62,698 nucleotides of DNA from contig NVUJ01000011.1 of NCBI GenBank assembly GCA_002733135.1, positions 1 through 62,698 on the forward strand, read 5' to 3'. The notes below the pieces were generated by a model that was given only the letters and a program-made list of their open reading frames with translations, searched no databases and had not been told where the DNA came from. How positions within the stretch are numbered: position 1 is the stretch's first letter; every line of letters begins with the position of its first letter. The DNA comes from Cycloclasticus sp. Lineage in GTDB: Bacteria; Pseudomonadota; Gammaproteobacteria; Methylococcales; Cycloclasticaceae. The position numbers and the translations under genes are program-made. Positions 54,515 to 62,698 of this stretch are shown here, in pieces.

Positions 54515-55513
54515 TTAAAGTGTTCCATCAATAACTTTTTTGGCTAACTCAGCCCAGCCAGAACCGGCTTTAGCGGCACCTTCTAAATAGTTTGCCGGTG
54601 CTGATTGATAGGGTGGGCGACAAGGGCCTGCTTTCATCCAACCACCGGCATTGATGCGTTCTTTTTCTAATTGAATGTTGTAACGTGAGAACTCAGTAAA
54701 ACCACCCGGTGGGAATAGATTCGCTAACACAGGAATCATTTTGCCGTATAAAGCATCGGGTACACTCCAATCACCTGTTTTAACAGACTCTCTAACGCTG
54801 TCACGCCAGTGAATGGTTAATTCTGGGCCTGTGCAAGCACAAGGTGACCAAAAGGCTGTGTGGAATTCAGGGTCCATTTTAGCTGCATCGGCGTGATCAA
54901 ATTCTAGTGGTAAGAAACGAATTTGTTTACGTGACACCAAGGTATGCAAATGTAATTGTCCAATATTGATGTATTTACAAGTAATAACTTGTGGGATGTT
55001 TGCGACTTGTGCCCAAAATGGAGCAGGAAAATCGAACTTAAACGCTTCTGGGTTGGCGTATACACAAATGGCCATTTCAGGTACGGCTTCGGCCACATTT
55101 TGGTAAAAACGAACAGCGCCCGGTACGTCTATTTGTTGCCACATAGGTAAGCCCAGCATGGTGCCATCTGCACCAATATCACGCGCGTGTTTTAACTGGC
55201 GGATGGTTTCGCGAGTATTCATAGTGGTTACGCCAACAAACACCGGGACACGGCCATTGGCTGTTTCAACCATGACTTCCATCATTTTCTTCTTTTCTTC
55301 CCAAGTCAGCGTAGCGCCTTCACCAAACGTACCTTGGCACATAATCGCATCAACACCGGCAGTAATTAGGCCTTCAACAGCTTTAGCCACTTCATCATAA
55401 TCAACACTGTCTTCAGTTTGCCATTGATCACCCGTATCAATCGCAGGCGTTGGAATAATCGCCCATGCGCCGTTTACATCGTCTACGGTTAATCTGTCTT
55501 GTCTTCTTGCCAT
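54515..55513 (-). CDS. nahE: trans-o-Hydroxybenzylidenepyruvate hydratase-aldolase
   Basis: A 332-residue class I aldolase of the dihydrodipicolinate synthase family. It hydrates and cleaves trans-o-hydroxybenzylidenepyruvate, from naphthalene breakdown, to salicylaldehyde and pyruvate; relatives act on larger polycyclic rings (PhdJ/PhdG type). The Schiff-base Lys180 (VITCKYINIG) and Tyr152 (CVYANPEAFKF) sit at offset 3 from NahE Lys183 and Tyr155. GTFGEGATLTWEEK and FPPGGFTEFSRYN are also typical of this subgroup and set it apart from DapA. No dioxygenase or other aromatic genes adjoin it. It is monocistronic, with a shared terminator. Confidence 0.88.
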   Translation of the reverse strand: MARRQDRLTVDDVNGAWAIIPTPAIDTGDQWQTEDSVDYDEVAKAVEGLITAGVDAIMCQGTFGEGATLTWEEKKKMMEVMVETANGRVPVFVGVTTMNTRETIRQLKHARDIGADGTMLGLPMWQQIDVPGAVRFYQNVAEAVPEMAICVYANPEAFKFDFPAPFWAQVANIPQVITCKYINIGQLHLHTLVSRKQIRFLPLEFDHADAAKMDPEFHTAFWSPCACTGPELTIHWRDSVRESVKTGDWSVPDALYGKMIPVLANLFPPGGFTEFSRYNIQLEKERINAGGWMKAGPCRPPYQSAPANYLEGAAKAGSGWAELAKKVIDGTL

Positions 55514-55594
55514 GTTACTGCCACCTTTAGTTTTGATTTAAGAATGAATATTCTAAAGTGAATTAAAATTTATGTCAGTGACTTTCATCAGTTT

Positions 55595-57547
55595 TTACTT
55601 ATATTCTAAATTAAATGTCAGCTGCTGATAAAAATCCAGGCTGTCAGGATTTGATAAAGCATCTTTGTTTTTAACTGCTTCACCGTGAATCAACTTTTTA
55701 ATCGCCAATTCAACTTTCTTACCGCTTAATGTATAGGGAATCGCTTTGGTTTCGATGATCAATGCGGGTACATGACGTGGGCTACATTTATCCCTAATGG
55801 CTTTTTTAATGCTGATTTGTAAATCATCATTAAACACAGCACCATCATTTAACATAACAAATAATAATATACGTTCGTCACCGTCCCAACGTTGTCCTAC
55901 GGCGACGGAATCTGAAATCTCGGGTAAGGCTTCAACCACGCGGTATAAATCGGCGGTGCCTAAGCGCACGCCGCCCGGGTTTAAGGTTGCATCTGAACGC
56001 CCAAAGAAGCGCACGCCGCCGTGTTCATTAATATCAACATAGTCGCCATGACACCAAATATTGGGGTACACATCAAAATATGCCTCGTGATACTTTTTGC
56101 CGTCTTGGTCATTTAAAAAATAAATAGGCATCACTGGAAACGCCGCGCTGCACGCTAGTTCGCCTTTCTCACCAATAATGGGGTGACCTTGTTCATCGAG
56201 CGCTTCCACTTTCATACCGAGCATTCTGCACTGTAGTTCGCCACGATGAATCGGTAGCCACGGTACGCCGCCAGCAAAACAGGAAACGATATCCGTGCCG
56301 CCAGACATAGAGGCCAATAGCACGTCGCTTTTCCAATCACGGTAAACGTAATCGAAGCTCTTTTCCAGCAAGGGTGAACCGGTTGACAGAATCGTTTCTA
56401 GTGACGAGAATTCGGATAAATTTTTGGGCGTTATGCCCATGTTTTCAAGGGTATCGATGTACTTCGCGCTGGTACCAAAAATGTTGATGTTTAAAGCATC
56501 AATCATCTTTAGCATGATGCGGTTATCCGGTTTTAACGGGTTTCCGTCAAACAGTACAATGGCGCCGCCGGTTGCAAGGCCCGACACTAACCAGTTCCAC
56601 ATCATCCAGCCACAGGTGGTGAAATAGAAGAGGGTTTTATCGCGACCCATATCAGCATGTAATTTGTGTTCTTTAAGGTGCTGAAGTAGTACACCGCCCG
56701 CACAATGTACAATGCTCTTGGGTAAGCCGGTGGTGCCAGATGAATACATGATGTACAAGGGGTGATCGAACGGTAATTGTTCGAAGACTAACGGCGTGGG
56801 TTCTTTGGCTAAAAAGTCATCCCAAAAGATGCCGTTATTGATATGGCCTAACTCAGGTTTCTCAACATACGTTGCCACCACAACAGCTTCCACAGAGGGC
56901 AGGGATTCAATAATGGCATTCAGCTTATCCAGCGTATTGATGTATTTACCGCCATATAAATAGCCATCAGCCGCAATCACGACTTTAGGGTTGATTTGCT
57001 GAAAACGATCCAGTACGCCTTTAATACCAAAATCAGGTGAGGTAGATGACCAAACAGCGCCAATGCTGGCTGTTGCCAACATAGCGATAAGGGTTTCAGG
57101 AATATTGGGCATAAACGCCGCCACACGATCGCCTTTGGTCAGGCCCATTTCGCGTAAGCTGTGGGCTAGTTTTTCAACCTCGGCATAAAGTTCCGCATAG
57201 CTGAGCTGTGTTTTAATTTGGTCTTCGCCCCAAAAATGCACCGCGGTTCGGTCATCGCGAAAGCGCAGTAAGTTTTCTGCAAAATTTAAGCGCGAGTCGG
57301 CAAACCATGTAGCGCCGGGCATTTTATGAATGTCGTCAACGACCGATGAATAAGGCGTAGAGTGAATAACGTCGTTACTCTCCCAAATGTTTTGCCAAAA
57401 TGCGGGGATGTTGTCGATAGACCAGTCGTATAATTCGCTATAGCTATTTAGAGAAAGGTTGTAGCGTTGATTAATGGTTTGAGCAAACTGCCAAACTTGG
57501 GAACGCTCAATGCGTGATTGAGAGGGCTTCCAAAGCTGTTTATTCAT
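55595..57547 (-). CDS. acsA: Acetoacetyl-CoA synthetase
   Basis: A 650-residue AMP-forming ligase that activates acetoacetate with CoA and ATP. The AMP-binding loop is YIMYSSGTTGLPKSIVH. The N-terminal ACAS-N segment (YSELYDWSIDNIPAFWQNIW) and the C-terminal catalytic Lys in SGKKVELAIKK are present. It is set apart from acetyl-CoA synthetase by GATWFADSRLNFAENLL, a segment typical of the acetoacetate type. It lies 12 bp after HMG-CoA lyase, whose product acetoacetate it would use. It is the last gene of the leucine block. Confidence 0.92.
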   Translation of the reverse strand: MNKQLWKPSQSRIERSQVWQFAQTINQRYNLSLNSYSELYDWSIDNIPAFWQNIWESNDVIHSTPYSSVVDDIHKMPGATWFADSRLNFAENLLRFRDDRTAVHFWGEDQIKTQLSYAELYAEVEKLAHSLREMGLTKGDRVAAFMPNIPETLIAMLATASIGAVWSSTSPDFGIKGVLDRFQQINPKVVIAADGYLYGGKYINTLDKLNAIIESLPSVEAVVVATYVEKPELGHINNGIFWDDFLAKEPTPLVFEQLPFDHPLYIMYSSGTTGLPKSIVHCAGGVLLQHLKEHKLHADMGRDKTLFYFTTCGWMMWNWLVSGLATGGAIVLFDGNPLKPDNRIMLKMIDALNINIFGTSAKYIDTLENMGITPKNLSEFSSLETILSTGSPLLEKSFDYVYRDWKSDVLLASMSGGTDIVSCFAGGVPWLPIHRGELQCRMLGMKVEALDEQGHPIIGEKGELACSAAFPVMPIYFLNDQDGKKYHEAYFDVYPNIWCHGDYVDINEHGGVRFFGRSDATLNPGGVRLGTADLYRVVEALPEISDSVAVGQRWDGDERILLFVMLNDGAVFNDDLQISIKKAIRDKCSPRHVPALIIETKAIPYTLSGKKVELAIKKLIHGEAVKNKDALSNPDSLDFYQQLTFNLEYK

Positions 57548-57559
57548 GTTTAAACCTGA

Positions 57560-58456
57560 TTAGTTGAGTACGTGGCCAATGCGGCTATTATTGCTGACCC
57601 CTATTTTTTTTGTAATGAAGTGTCCAGCCTGCGCCAACTTGTCTAAATCAATACCGGTTTCAATACCCATGCCGTGAAGCATATAAACCACATCTTCAGT
57701 AGATATATTACCCGATGCGCCTTTGGCATAGGGGCAGCCGCCTAATCCAGCAACAGAAGCATCAACACTGGCAATGCCATATTCAAGGCAGGCTAATAAA
57801 TTGGCGAGTGCCTGGCCACGCGTATCGTGAAAATGCAGGCCAATTTGATTGGCATTAACCTCCTGCAAAACGCGTTCTAACATAGCTTTTGCTTTTAACG
57901 GTGTACCGATGCCAATGGTGTCGCCAAGCGACACTTCATAGCAGCCCATATCAACCAGTGACTGGGTGACGAAAGCTACTTTGTCAGGCGATATATCACC
58001 GTCATACGGGCAACCCAGCACACAGGATACATAACCACGCACGCGAATATTATTCTCTAACGCAGAACGCATAATGTCTTCAATACGCGCTAAAGACTCA
58101 TCAATAGAGCAATTAGTGTTCTTTTTCGTAAAGCTTTCTGACGCAGCTGAAAACACCGCGATTTCTTTAACGCCTGATGCTAACGCACGTTCAAAACCCT
58201 TTAAGTTTGGCGTTAATACGGTGAAATTTGTGCCACTGTTTAAATCCAGTTGAGAGAGTACATCAGCCGCGTCCGCCATTTGTGGCACCCATGTTGGGCT
58301 AACAAAACTCGCCACTTCAATGGTATTAACACCCGCCTGTTGTAGCCGATTAATTAACTCGACTTTATGTGCCGTTGAAATGGTTTTTTTTATATTCTGT
58401 AGGCCATCTCTTGGCGAAACGTCAACAATACGTATGGTTTTTGGGTAGCTAGGCAT
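57560..58456 (-). CDS. mvaB: Hydroxymethylglutaryl-CoA lyase
   Basis: A 298-residue TIM-barrel enzyme that cleaves HMG-CoA to acetyl-CoA and acetoacetate, the last step of leucine degradation. It has VDVSPRDGLQN (metal Asp and catalytic Arg), LHFHDTRGQA (metal His pair) and the Cys loop GLGGCPYAKGASGN. It starts 3 bp after the carboxylase alpha gene. In the liu operon of Pseudomonas the same gene is liuE. Confidence 0.95.
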   Translation of the reverse strand: MPSYPKTIRIVDVSPRDGLQNIKKTISTAHKVELINRLQQAGVNTIEVASFVSPTWVPQMADAADVLSQLDLNSGTNFTVLTPNLKGFERALASGVKEIAVFSAASESFTKKNTNCSIDESLARIEDIMRSALENNIRVRGYVSCVLGCPYDGDISPDKVAFVTQSLVDMGCYEVSLGDTIGIGTPLKAKAMLERVLQEVNANQIGLHFHDTRGQALANLLACLEYGIASVDASVAGLGGCPYAKGASGNISTEDVVYMLHGMGIETGIDLDKLAQAGHFITKKIGVSNNSRIGHVLN

Positions 58457-58459
58457 TGG

Positions 58460-60463
58460 TTAATCTTGCTCGATAAAGGTGATTAATGTCGCATCTGCTT
58501 CAACAAAATCAGTTTCTGCATAAAATACTTTATCAATAGTCGTATCAAAAGAGGCCGTCAATGTGTGTTCCATTTTCATCGCTTCTAATATGGCTAAGGG
58601 TTGTCCTGCAACGACAGCTTCGCCATCACTCACCAATACTTTCAATAGTTTCCCAGGCATGGGTGCAATAATGCTGGTAGCCGCTGACAGGTTAGATAAG
58701 TCAGGCTCAAAGGGGTTCACTACATTCAGTGAATACCAACGGTTTTGCCATGAAACTAGCAACTCATTGGCCACTCTAAGAAGTGTGAAGCGTTCCCATG
58801 CGCCATTAAGTTGTAGGCGTATAACGTTATCGTCCACCTCTTCTAACAGAACTTCCACATCGTTATCTTGGTGAAACACAAAGTGCTTATCGTGCTCGGT
58901 CACAACCACTTCAATATCATCGCCGTCTTGATAGTTAAAAAACAAATTGCGTTCGCTTTGCCCATTGGGTCGCCAACCGGTCGTGTCAAACCAAGGGGAG
59001 TTAGGTTCTGTAGATGCTGCCGCCATATTAGCCACGGACTTTTGTTCATCCATTAATAGACGCACGCTGGCGGCCATTAATACGTTCTGAGGTAATTCAA
59101 CAACACTGTCACTTAGCAATGTTTCTAACTTCGCATCAATGTATTGTGTGTCGATATGGTTGCCAATAAAGTCTGGGTGATTGGCTAAGGTTTCTAGAAA
59201 TGCAATATTGTTTTCTACGCCTAAAATACCGCATTCGCCTAAGGACGATATTAAGCGTCTGCGTGCCAATTCTCTATCCTCACCCCAAACAACCAGTTTG
59301 GCGATCATCGGGTCATAAAACACGCTAATGGTATCGCCTTGTTCCACACCTGTTTCCACTCGACACGTTTCACTCGCTTTAGGAAACACAAGCCGGTGTA
59401 ATTTGCCTGTTGACGGTAAAAATAAATTGTTTGGATTTTCGGCATATAGCCTCGCTTCAAACGCATGGCCTTGGCTTGTAATTTGCTCTTGCGCTAGGGG
59501 CAGTGCTTCGCCAGCAGCAACGCGTAATTGCCATTCCACCAGATCTTGCCCAGTGACCATTTCGGTAACCGGGTGTTCTACTTGCAGGCGCGTATTCATT
59601 TCCATAAAGTAAAATGAACGGTCTTCGCCAACAATAAATTCAATGGTGCCTGCGCCTTCATATTGAATAGCTTGAGCCGCATTAACCGCTGCAATACCCA
59701 TGGCTTCACGTGTTTCATCATCCAAGAAGGGTGAAGGGCTTTCTTCAATAATTTTTTGATGACGGCGCTGCAAAGAACACTCACGTTCGTGTAAATGCAC
59801 GTAATGGCCGTGTGTATCACCAAACACTTGGAACTCAATATGGCGTGGCTTGCTGATATAGCGCTCTAATAAAACACGGTCGTCGCCAAAGGCGTTCTGT
59901 GCTTCGCGCATAACCGCGTCCAGTAAGTCTAAAAATTCATCGGCTGACGTTACAACACGCATGCCTTTACCACCACCGCCAGATACCGCTTTAATAAGCA
60001 GCGGGTAGCCAACCTTTTCAGCCTCAGCTTTTAAGAAGTTAGCATCTTGATTGTCGCCGTGGTAACCCGGCACTACGGGCACATTGGCTGTTTCCATTAA
60101 TGCTTTAGCGGCATCTTTTGCACCCATTTGTTTAATGGAGTCTGCCGTTGGGCCAATAAACGTAATGCCCGCTGCTGGGCAAGCGCGTGCAAAGTCACTG
60201 TTTTCAGATAAAAAACCATAGGCTGGGTGAATAGCCTCAGCACCAATGCGTTTTGCCAGTGCTATGAGTTCATCACCTCGTAAATACGATTCATCTGGGC
60301 GTGAACCACCAATGTGATATGCCTCATCGGCTAATTTAACGTGACGAGCATGGCGATCAGCATCCGAATACACAGCAACACTGATGATGCCCATTTTTTG
60401 AAGCGTTGAAATAACTCGACAAGCTATTTCTCCACGGTTTGCTATCAAAACTTTTTTAAACAT
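58460..60463 (-). CDS. liuD: Methylcrotonyl-CoA carboxylase biotin-containing alpha subunit
   Basis: A 667-residue subunit with biotin carboxylase and carrier activities. The carboxylase (1-450) has KVLIANRGEIACRV, the Gly-rich ATP loop VSGGGGKGMRVV and MEMNTRLQVEHPVTE. The carrier domain (about 595-667) holds LEAMKMEHT with biotinylated Lys630. With the beta subunit it carboxylates 3-methylcrotonyl-CoA. The neighbouring HMG-CoA lyase and beta subunit favour the methylcrotonyl over the propionyl enzyme. A 150-bp gap with no gene separates it from the beta gene; liuC usually lies there. Confidence 0.94.
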   Translation of the reverse strand: MFKKVLIANRGEIACRVISTLQKMGIISVAVYSDADRHARHVKLADEAYHIGGSRPDESYLRGDELIALAKRIGAEAIHPAYGFLSENSDFARACPAAGITFIGPTADSIKQMGAKDAAKALMETANVPVVPGYHGDNQDANFLKAEAEKVGYPLLIKAVSGGGGKGMRVVTSADEFLDLLDAVMREAQNAFGDDRVLLERYISKPRHIEFQVFGDTHGHYVHLHERECSLQRRHQKIIEESPSPFLDDETREAMGIAAVNAAQAIQYEGAGTIEFIVGEDRSFYFMEMNTRLQVEHPVTEMVTGQDLVEWQLRVAAGEALPLAQEQITSQGHAFEARLYAENPNNLFLPSTGKLHRLVFPKASETCRVETGVEQGDTISVFYDPMIAKLVVWGEDRELARRRLISSLGECGILGVENNIAFLETLANHPDFIGNHIDTQYIDAKLETLLSDSVVELPQNVLMAASVRLLMDEQKSVANMAAASTEPNSPWFDTTGWRPNGQSERNLFFNYQDGDDIEVVVTEHDKHFVFHQDNDVEVLLEEVDDNVIRLQLNGAWERFTLLRVANELLVSWQNRWYSLNVVNPFEPDLSNLSAATSIIAPMPGKLLKVLVSDGEAVVAGQPLAILEAMKMEHTLTASFDTTIDKVFYAETDFVEADATLITFIEQD

Positions 60464-60613
60464 GTTGACACATTCCTATCACTATTACGCTTGAAAATAC
60501 GGCGTTATTTATCAACTCAAAATCCTCATTTATGGCATATAAACTACGTTTTTTCGTTGTTAAATGCCTTGTTTTTTTTGCGCTCATGACGCGATATAAA
60601 TGTGTCATAAACA
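60464..60613 (-). promoter_or_regulatory. Gap between the carboxylase subunit genes with an imperfect palindrome
   Basis: This 150-bp gene-free stretch holds ATGAC (60586-60590) and GTCAT (60604-60608) with a 13-bp spacer, soon after the beta-subunit stop. Poly-T and poly-A tracts flank it. It may hold an internal promoter or operator for liuD-mvaB. No remnant of an enoyl-CoA hydratase gene can be read in it. Confidence 0.35.
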
Positions 60614-62221
60614 TTACATCCTAAAGATGCCGTAATTTGTTTTTTCTATCGGTGCGTTAAGAGAAGCGGCAATGGCCAAGCCTAGAACTTTTCGTGTGTC
60701 ACGCGGGTCGATAATACCGTCGTCCCATAAACGTGCAGTGGCATAGTAGGGGTTGCCTTTTTCTTCATACTCATCACGAATTGGCGCCTTAAAGGTTTCC
60801 TCGTCTTCAGCAGACCATTTTTCACCTTTACGGTCGTAATTATCACGTTTAACCGTGGCTAATACCGACGCTGCTTGCTCGCCGCCCATCACAGAAATAC
60901 GCGAGTTTGGCCATGTCCACATCATACGGGCACCAAACGCTCTGCCACACATGCCGTAATTACCAGCGCCGTACGAACCACCTATAATGACCGTAAACTT
61001 AGGCACGCTGGCGCATGAAACGGCCGTCACCATCTTCGCACCATTTTTAGCGATGCCTTCATGTTCGTACTTTTTACCCACCATAAAACCGGTGATATTT
61101 TGCAAGAACACCAGCGGTATTTTCCGTTGATTACATAATTCAATAAAGTGCGCCCCTTTAAGCGCTGATTCCGAAAATAAAATACCGTTGTTGGCAATAA
61201 TACCAACGGGGTAGCCGTGTAAATGCGCAAAGCCACACACCAAGGTGCTGCCATATAACGGCTTAAATTCATGAAACTCTGAACCGTCTACCAGACGTGC
61301 AATTACTTCTCGAATATCGAACGGTTGTTTGGCGTCTTTAGGGATAATGCCTAATAAATCTGATGTCGGTAATAAGGGTTCCTTTACTGCACGAACGTTT
61401 AATGACACGTCTTTTTTTCGGTTTAAGTGCGACACAATATCTCGTGCTATCGACAGGGCATGGCTATCGTCTTCGGCTAAATGGTCTGTTACGCCAGACT
61501 GTTTGCAATGTACCTCTGCACCGCCCAGCTCTTCGGCTGACACTTCTTCACCTGTTGCGGCTTTAACGAGAGGAGGGCCCGCCAAAAACACCGTGGCTTG
61601 TTGCTTAACAATAATTGACTCATCACACATTGCTGGAACATACGCGCCACCCGCCGTACAAGAGCCCATGACAACCGCTATTTGTGGAATATCCATCGCC
61701 GACATCTTCGCTTGATTAAAAAAGATTCTGCCGAAGTGCTCTTTGTCTGGAAACACCTCATCTTGCATCGGTAAATAAGCGCCGCCTGAGTCGACCAAGT
61801 AGATGCAGGGCAAGTTATTTTCACGAGCAATTTCTTGTGCACGCAAATGTTTTTTAACCGTCATTGGGTAGTAGGTGCCACCTTTAACTGTCGCATCATT
61901 GGCCACCACCATGACTTCGTTGTCATGAATACGGCCAATACCCGTAATAATGCCTGCAGCAGGTGCATCGTCGTTATACATGCCGTAGGCGGCTAATTGC
62001 GACAGTTCTAAAAAGGGGCTACCTGGGTCCAGTAATGCTTTGATGCGATCCCTAGGTAATAACTTGTCCCTAGCGATATGTTTTGCGCGGTATTTTTCAC
62101 CACCCCCTAACGCAGCCGTATCAATGCGTTGCTTCATTTCGCCAACAAGAGACTGCATTTGCTCCACGTTCTCTTTGAAGTCACTAGATGCATTAATTAA
62201 TTTTGATTGAATGATGGGCAT
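60614..62221 (-). CDS. liuB: Methylcrotonyl-CoA carboxylase beta subunit (carboxyltransferase)
   Basis: A 535-residue carboxyltransferase that moves CO2 from carboxybiotin to 3-methylcrotonyl-CoA, giving 3-methylglutaconyl-CoA. The two crotonase-like halves show [38 protein letters not shown] (oxyanion loop), and in the second half [18 protein letters not shown] and [17 protein letters not shown]. The length equals the methylcrotonyl type, while propionyl types end differently. It lies 12 bp after the thiolase gene. Confidence 0.95.
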   Translation of the reverse strand: MPIIQSKLINASSDFKENVEQMQSLVGEMKQRIDTAALGGGEKYRAKHIARDKLLPRDRIKALLDPGSPFLELSQLAAYGMYNDDAPAAGIITGIGRIHDNEVMVVANDATVKGGTYYPMTVKKHLRAQEIARENNLPCIYLVDSGGAYLPMQDEVFPDKEHFGRIFFNQAKMSAMDIPQIAVVMGSCTAGGAYVPAMCDESIIVKQQATVFLAGPPLVKAATGEEVSAEELGGAEVHCKQSGVTDHLAEDDSHALSIARDIVSHLNRKKDVSLNVRAVKEPLLPTSDLLGIIPKDAKQPFDIREVIARLVDGSEFHEFKPLYGSTLVCGFAHLHGYPVGIIANNGILFSESALKGAHFIELCNQRKIPLVFLQNITGFMVGKKYEHEGIAKNGAKMVTAVSCASVPKFTVIIGGSYGAGNYGMCGRAFGARMMWTWPNSRISVMGGEQAASVLATVKRDNYDRKGEKWSAEDEETFKAPIRDEYEEKGNPYYATARLWDDGIIDPRDTRKVLGLAIAASLNAPIEKTNYGIFRM

Positions 62222-62233
62222 GGTTAACCTTAA

Positions 62234-62698
62234 TTATGGAATTTCTATCGCAATTGCCGTGGCTTCACCGCCGCCTATACATAAACTGGCAATACCTTTT
62301 TTTAAGCCTCGGTTTCTCAGCGCATGGAGTAGGGTGACGACAATACGAGCGCCCGATGCACCAATCGGGTGGCCTAAAGCACAAGCGCCACCATTAACAT
62401 TTACTTTTTCTGAATCTAGGCTCAACTCTTTTATGGCAGCCATCGTAACAACGGCAAAGGCTTCATTAATTTCAAATAAATCAACGTCATCTGTCGTCCA
62501 GTTGCACTTTTTAAGTAGTTTTCGTATGGCATAAATGGGCGCGGTGGTAAACCAATCAGGGTCTTGTGCATGAGTGGTATGCGCTGTAATTTTTGCCAAA
62601 ATAGGCATGCCTTTTTCTTTAGCTTCTTCCGCATCCATTAATATAAGTGCAGACGCGCCATCAGAAATTGAGGATGAATTAGCCGCGGTGACTGTTCC
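62234..62698 (-). CDS. Acetyl-CoA acetyltransferase (thiolase), C-terminal part only
   Basis: The last 155 codons of a thiolase run off the window edge. NEAFAVVTMAA gives the catalytic-His region. NGGACALGHPIGASGARI and the Cys motif LCIGGGEATAIAIE give the second Cys loop. As the biosynthetic or degradative acetoacetyl-CoA type it would split the acetoacetyl-CoA made by the synthetase at 55595-57547. Family-typical Gly-Gly-Gly-Met is Gly-Gly-Gly-Glu here. The N-terminal half and the nucleophilic Cys are outside the window. Confidence 0.92.
   Translation of the reverse strand, partial: GTVTAANSSSISDGASALILMDAEEAKEKGMPILAKITAHTTHAQDPDWFTTAPIYAIRKLLKKCNWTTDDVDLFEINEAFAVVTMAAIKELSLDSEKVNVNGGACALGHPIGASGARIVVTLLHALRNRGLKKGIASLCIGGGEATAIAIEIP

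Overview
The window reads as chromosomal DNA of a moderately AT-rich gammaproteobacterium. Three things together point to Cycloclasticus or a close relative, i.e. marine hydrocarbon degraders of the Piscirickettsiaceae group. First, there is a trans-o-hydroxybenzylidenepyruvate hydratase-aldolase gene, a polycyclic-aromatic degradation enzyme. Second, there is a stand-alone PmoC/AmoC-type copper membrane subunit gene. Third, the backbone gene order (rne/rluC, nudJ-mnmA-purB beside a PhoP/PhoQ-like pair, clpS-clpA/infA-bpt-aat-trxB/ftsK-lolA, tRNA-Leu-nuo) is that of free-living gammaproteobacteria. The genus call is an inference from gene content, not a measurement.

Layout. 1-1050: decayed accessory DNA, with a 3' scrap of a REP-associated transposase and a MazE/MazF-type module whose toxin gene carries an in-frame stop. 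1069-9546: rne with a structured leader, rluC, a HAD phosphatase, an S49 peptidase, a PepSY protein, a PhoP/PhoQ-like two-component system and a DUF7931 protein. 9610-12719: nudJ-mnmA-purB, followed by a candidate small RNA that ends in a strong terminator. 12854-13531: a lone sulfotransferase gene flanked by inverted motifs resembling integron core sites. 13728-18646: a DUF3010 gene, then a LysR regulator divergent from the glyoxylate-shunt genes aceB and aceA. 18686-20137: an ADP-ribosyltransferase-like gene and the orphan pmoC. 20253-25623: the complete bacterial N-degron set (clpS, clpA, aat, bpt) with infA and trxB. 25738-30734: ald, ftsK, lolA, a BON lipoprotein and an FKBP isomerase. 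30753-45826: the complete 13-gene nuo operon (nuoCD fused) behind tRNA-Leu(TAA). 45893-46537: a GacA/UvrY-like regulator. 46625-51440: vitamin B12 uptake, with a cobalamin riboswitch-btuB facing btuFCD. 51531-54456: a FAH-family hydrolase, then a umuDC-type error-prone polymerase operon. 54515-62698: the hydratase-aldolase, then a leucine/ketone-body block (acetoacetyl-CoA synthetase, HMG-CoA lyase, both methylcrotonyl-CoA carboxylase subunits and a thiolase cut by the window end).

How the parts work together. The last block turns 3-methylcrotonyl-CoA into acetyl-CoA and acetoacetate and then activates and splits the acetoacetate, giving C2 units. The aceB/aceA shunt allows growth on those C2 units, and the large nuo operon re-oxidises the NADH. 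No CRISPR array, prophage, complete insertion sequence or rRNA was seen. The least conventional items are the orphan pmoC with all six copper-ligand residues preserved, the structured RNA downstream of purB, the cassette-like sulfotransferase gene, and an N-terminally extended UmuD with a palindromic operator candidate in front of it.
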